A DNA stretch of 14,757 bases from CAYJIL01 sp964370235 (GTDB lineage Bacteria > Bacteroidota > Bacteroidia > Bacteroidales > Rikenellaceae). The notes beneath the pieces are model-generated. The model did not search any database. It worked only from the letters and a program-made list of their open reading frames with translations, and was not told where the DNA came from. Position numbers and translations under genes: made by a program. The stretch covers positions 1 through 14,757 of the forward strand of contig CAYJIL010000060.1 of the NCBI GenBank assembly GCA_964370235.1, in the 5' to 3' direction. Of the stretch, positions 13,939-14,757 are shown piece by piece (position 1 is the stretch's first letter; every line of letters begins with the position of its first letter).

Positions 13939-13971
13939 TTTGATGTAGTGTAATAAAATTAACTATATTTG
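13939..13971 (+). promoter_or_regulatory. Promoter of the FKBP lipoprotein gene
   Basis: TTTG (13939-13942), 21 bases, then TATATTTG (13964-13971): both boxes match the Bacteroidota consensus exactly. The site is 32 bases past the nhaA stop and gives a leader of about 65 bases. The -7 box is identical to that of nhaA. Confidence 0.68.
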
Positions 13972-13978
13972 CATCTCG

Positions 13979-13994
13979 CCAGCAAAAAGGCTGG
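13979..13994 (+). promoter_or_regulatory. Hairpin at the 5' end of the FKBP gene leader
   Basis: CCAGC (13979-13983) and GCTGG (13990-13994) pair over 5 bp around the loop AAAAAG, with a possible sixth G-U pair. Given the promoter just upstream, it would form at or very near the 5' end of the message, where such stems often slow decay. It is too far from the nhaA stop, and lacks a U-run, to look like the nhaA terminator. Confidence 0.4.
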
Positions 13995-14043
13995 TTAGTT
14001 ATTGAATAGATTTTACGTAATAAATTTAAATATTTGAAATAAT

Positions 14044-14736
14044 ATGAAAAGAAATTTGATTGTTGCTGCTCTTGCAGTTGCTTCTCTAGCTTCTTGTGGC
14101 TCAAACGCTACAGTTACAGCACCAAAAACATTTGCAGATTCAGTATCAGTAGCTCTAGGTAGCGCTATGGGTAGCCAAATCAAGGGTATGAACTTTGCAG
14201 AAGGTGAAGTTGATATGGACGTTATGCTAGCTGCACTTAAGGCTGCAAAAGATGGCGAGGAGCCAATGAACATGGAGCAAGTTAACCAAGTTCTAACAAA
14301 ATATTTCACAGTAGTTAAGCCAGCTAAAGACAAAGAGGCTTCGGAGGCATTCATCGCAGATGCTATCAAGAACGGTGCTCAGACAACTGCAAGTGGTCTA
14401 GCATATGTACTTGAGAACGCAGGTGACGCTAACGCTATGCCACAGCTAGGTGACTCTATCAAGGTTCACTACAAAGGTACTCTTCCTAATGGTGATACGT
14501 TTGATTCATCTTACGATCGTGGTGAGCCAGCTACATTCCCTCTAATCGAAGGTGGTCTTATCCAAGCTTGGACTGAAGGTATGCAGCTAGTTGGTAAAGG
14601 TGGTAAAATCATTCTTTATGTTCCTAGCGAGCTAGGTTATGGTGCTAACGGTAACCGTACAATTGCTCCTAACCAAGCACTTAAGTTTGAGGTAGAGCTA
14701 CTTGACGTTATGTCAGCAACTACTAAGGCTGAGTAA
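14044..14736 (+). CDS. FKBP-type peptidyl-prolyl isomerase, lipoprotein
   Basis: Envelope protein-folding helper that isomerises Xaa-Pro bonds, in the style of FkpA and Mip. The 230 residues start with a lipoprotein signal: K-R, a hydrophobic core, then the lipobox L15-A-S-C18, so the mature protein begins at a lipidated C18. The bases after C18 code G-S-N-A-T, without the acidic run used for surface export in this phylum, so it probably faces the periplasm. Residues about 30-97 are the helical N-terminal dimerisation region. The FKBP domain spans about 134-222: V141-H-Y143-K-G-T, F153-D-S-S-Y-D-R-G, F165-P-L, G171-L-I-Q-A-W176, E196-L-G-Y-G and F215-E-V-E-L. It has its own promoter and leader hairpin. 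Its leucines use CTA and CTT almost only, with no CTG. Confidence 0.94.
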   Translation: MKRNLIVAALAVASLASCGSNATVTAPKTFADSVSVALGSAMGSQIKGMNFAEGEVDMDVMLAALKAAKDGEEPMNMEQVNQVLTKYFTVVKPAKDKEASEAFIADAIKNGAQTTASGLAYVLENAGDANAMPQLGDSIKVHYKGTLPNGDTFDSSYDRGEPATFPLIEGGLIQAWTEGMQLVGKGGKIILYVPSELGYGANGNRTIAPNQALKFEVELLDVMSATTKAE

Positions 14737-14757
14737 TTTTAGAAGATAAAAGATTTG

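Noticed and set aside
13907..13963. Terminator for nhaA
   Set aside because: The stretch has T-runs but no clear G+C-bearing stem before them, so I do not call one.

Overview
The window comes from an AT-rich genome of the phylum Bacteroidota, most likely order Bacteroidales. Three things point there. Five intergenic sites match the Bacteroidota promoter (TTTG, 19-21 bases, TAnnTTTG). A DUF3127 protein, which I know mainly from this phylum, is present. The order purH-mreB-mreC-mreD-mrdA-rodA is one I know from Bacteroidales. Leucine is coded mainly by CTA and CTT, which argues against Bacteroides itself, where CTG is common. I cannot name the genus.

Layout. On the minus strand at the left are frr (ribosome recycling factor, with its own promoter and a terminator hairpin), then a VanZ-like membrane protein overlapping an alpha/beta hydrolase. 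A strong intrinsic terminator lies just before the hydrolase start codon, and behind it sits a 93-residue, very acidic, unrecognised protein with a structured leader. Next is dapF (lysine and peptidoglycan precursor). A plus-strand NfsA-like nitroreductase diverges from dapF and converges, tail over tail, on a minus-strand GNAT acetyltransferase.

From about 3969 to 12298 one long minus-strand cluster reads DUF3127, purH, mreB, mreC, mreD, mrdA (PBP2), rodA, GNAT. Its core is the complete elongasome: the MreB actin filament, MreC and MreD in the membrane, the RodA glycosyltransferase and the PBP2 transpeptidase, which together build the side wall of rod-shaped cells. All key residues of PBP2, RodA, MreB, PurH and DapF are intact. 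A long hairpin without a clear U-run sits between purH and mreB.

A 390-base divergent region then separates DUF3127 from plus-strand nhaA (Na+/H+ antiporter) and carries one promoter for each side. The last gene is a lipoprotein FKBP-type prolyl isomerase with its own promoter and leader hairpin.

I see no tRNA, rRNA, CRISPR array, insertion sequence, prophage or defence gene. This is mostly core chromosome, and I do not find a new biological system in it. The items most worth checking are the terminator-gated hydrolase/VanZ pair, the acidic protein and its leader, the SSB-like tail of the DUF3127 protein, and the unusual CTA leucine and CTAG richness.
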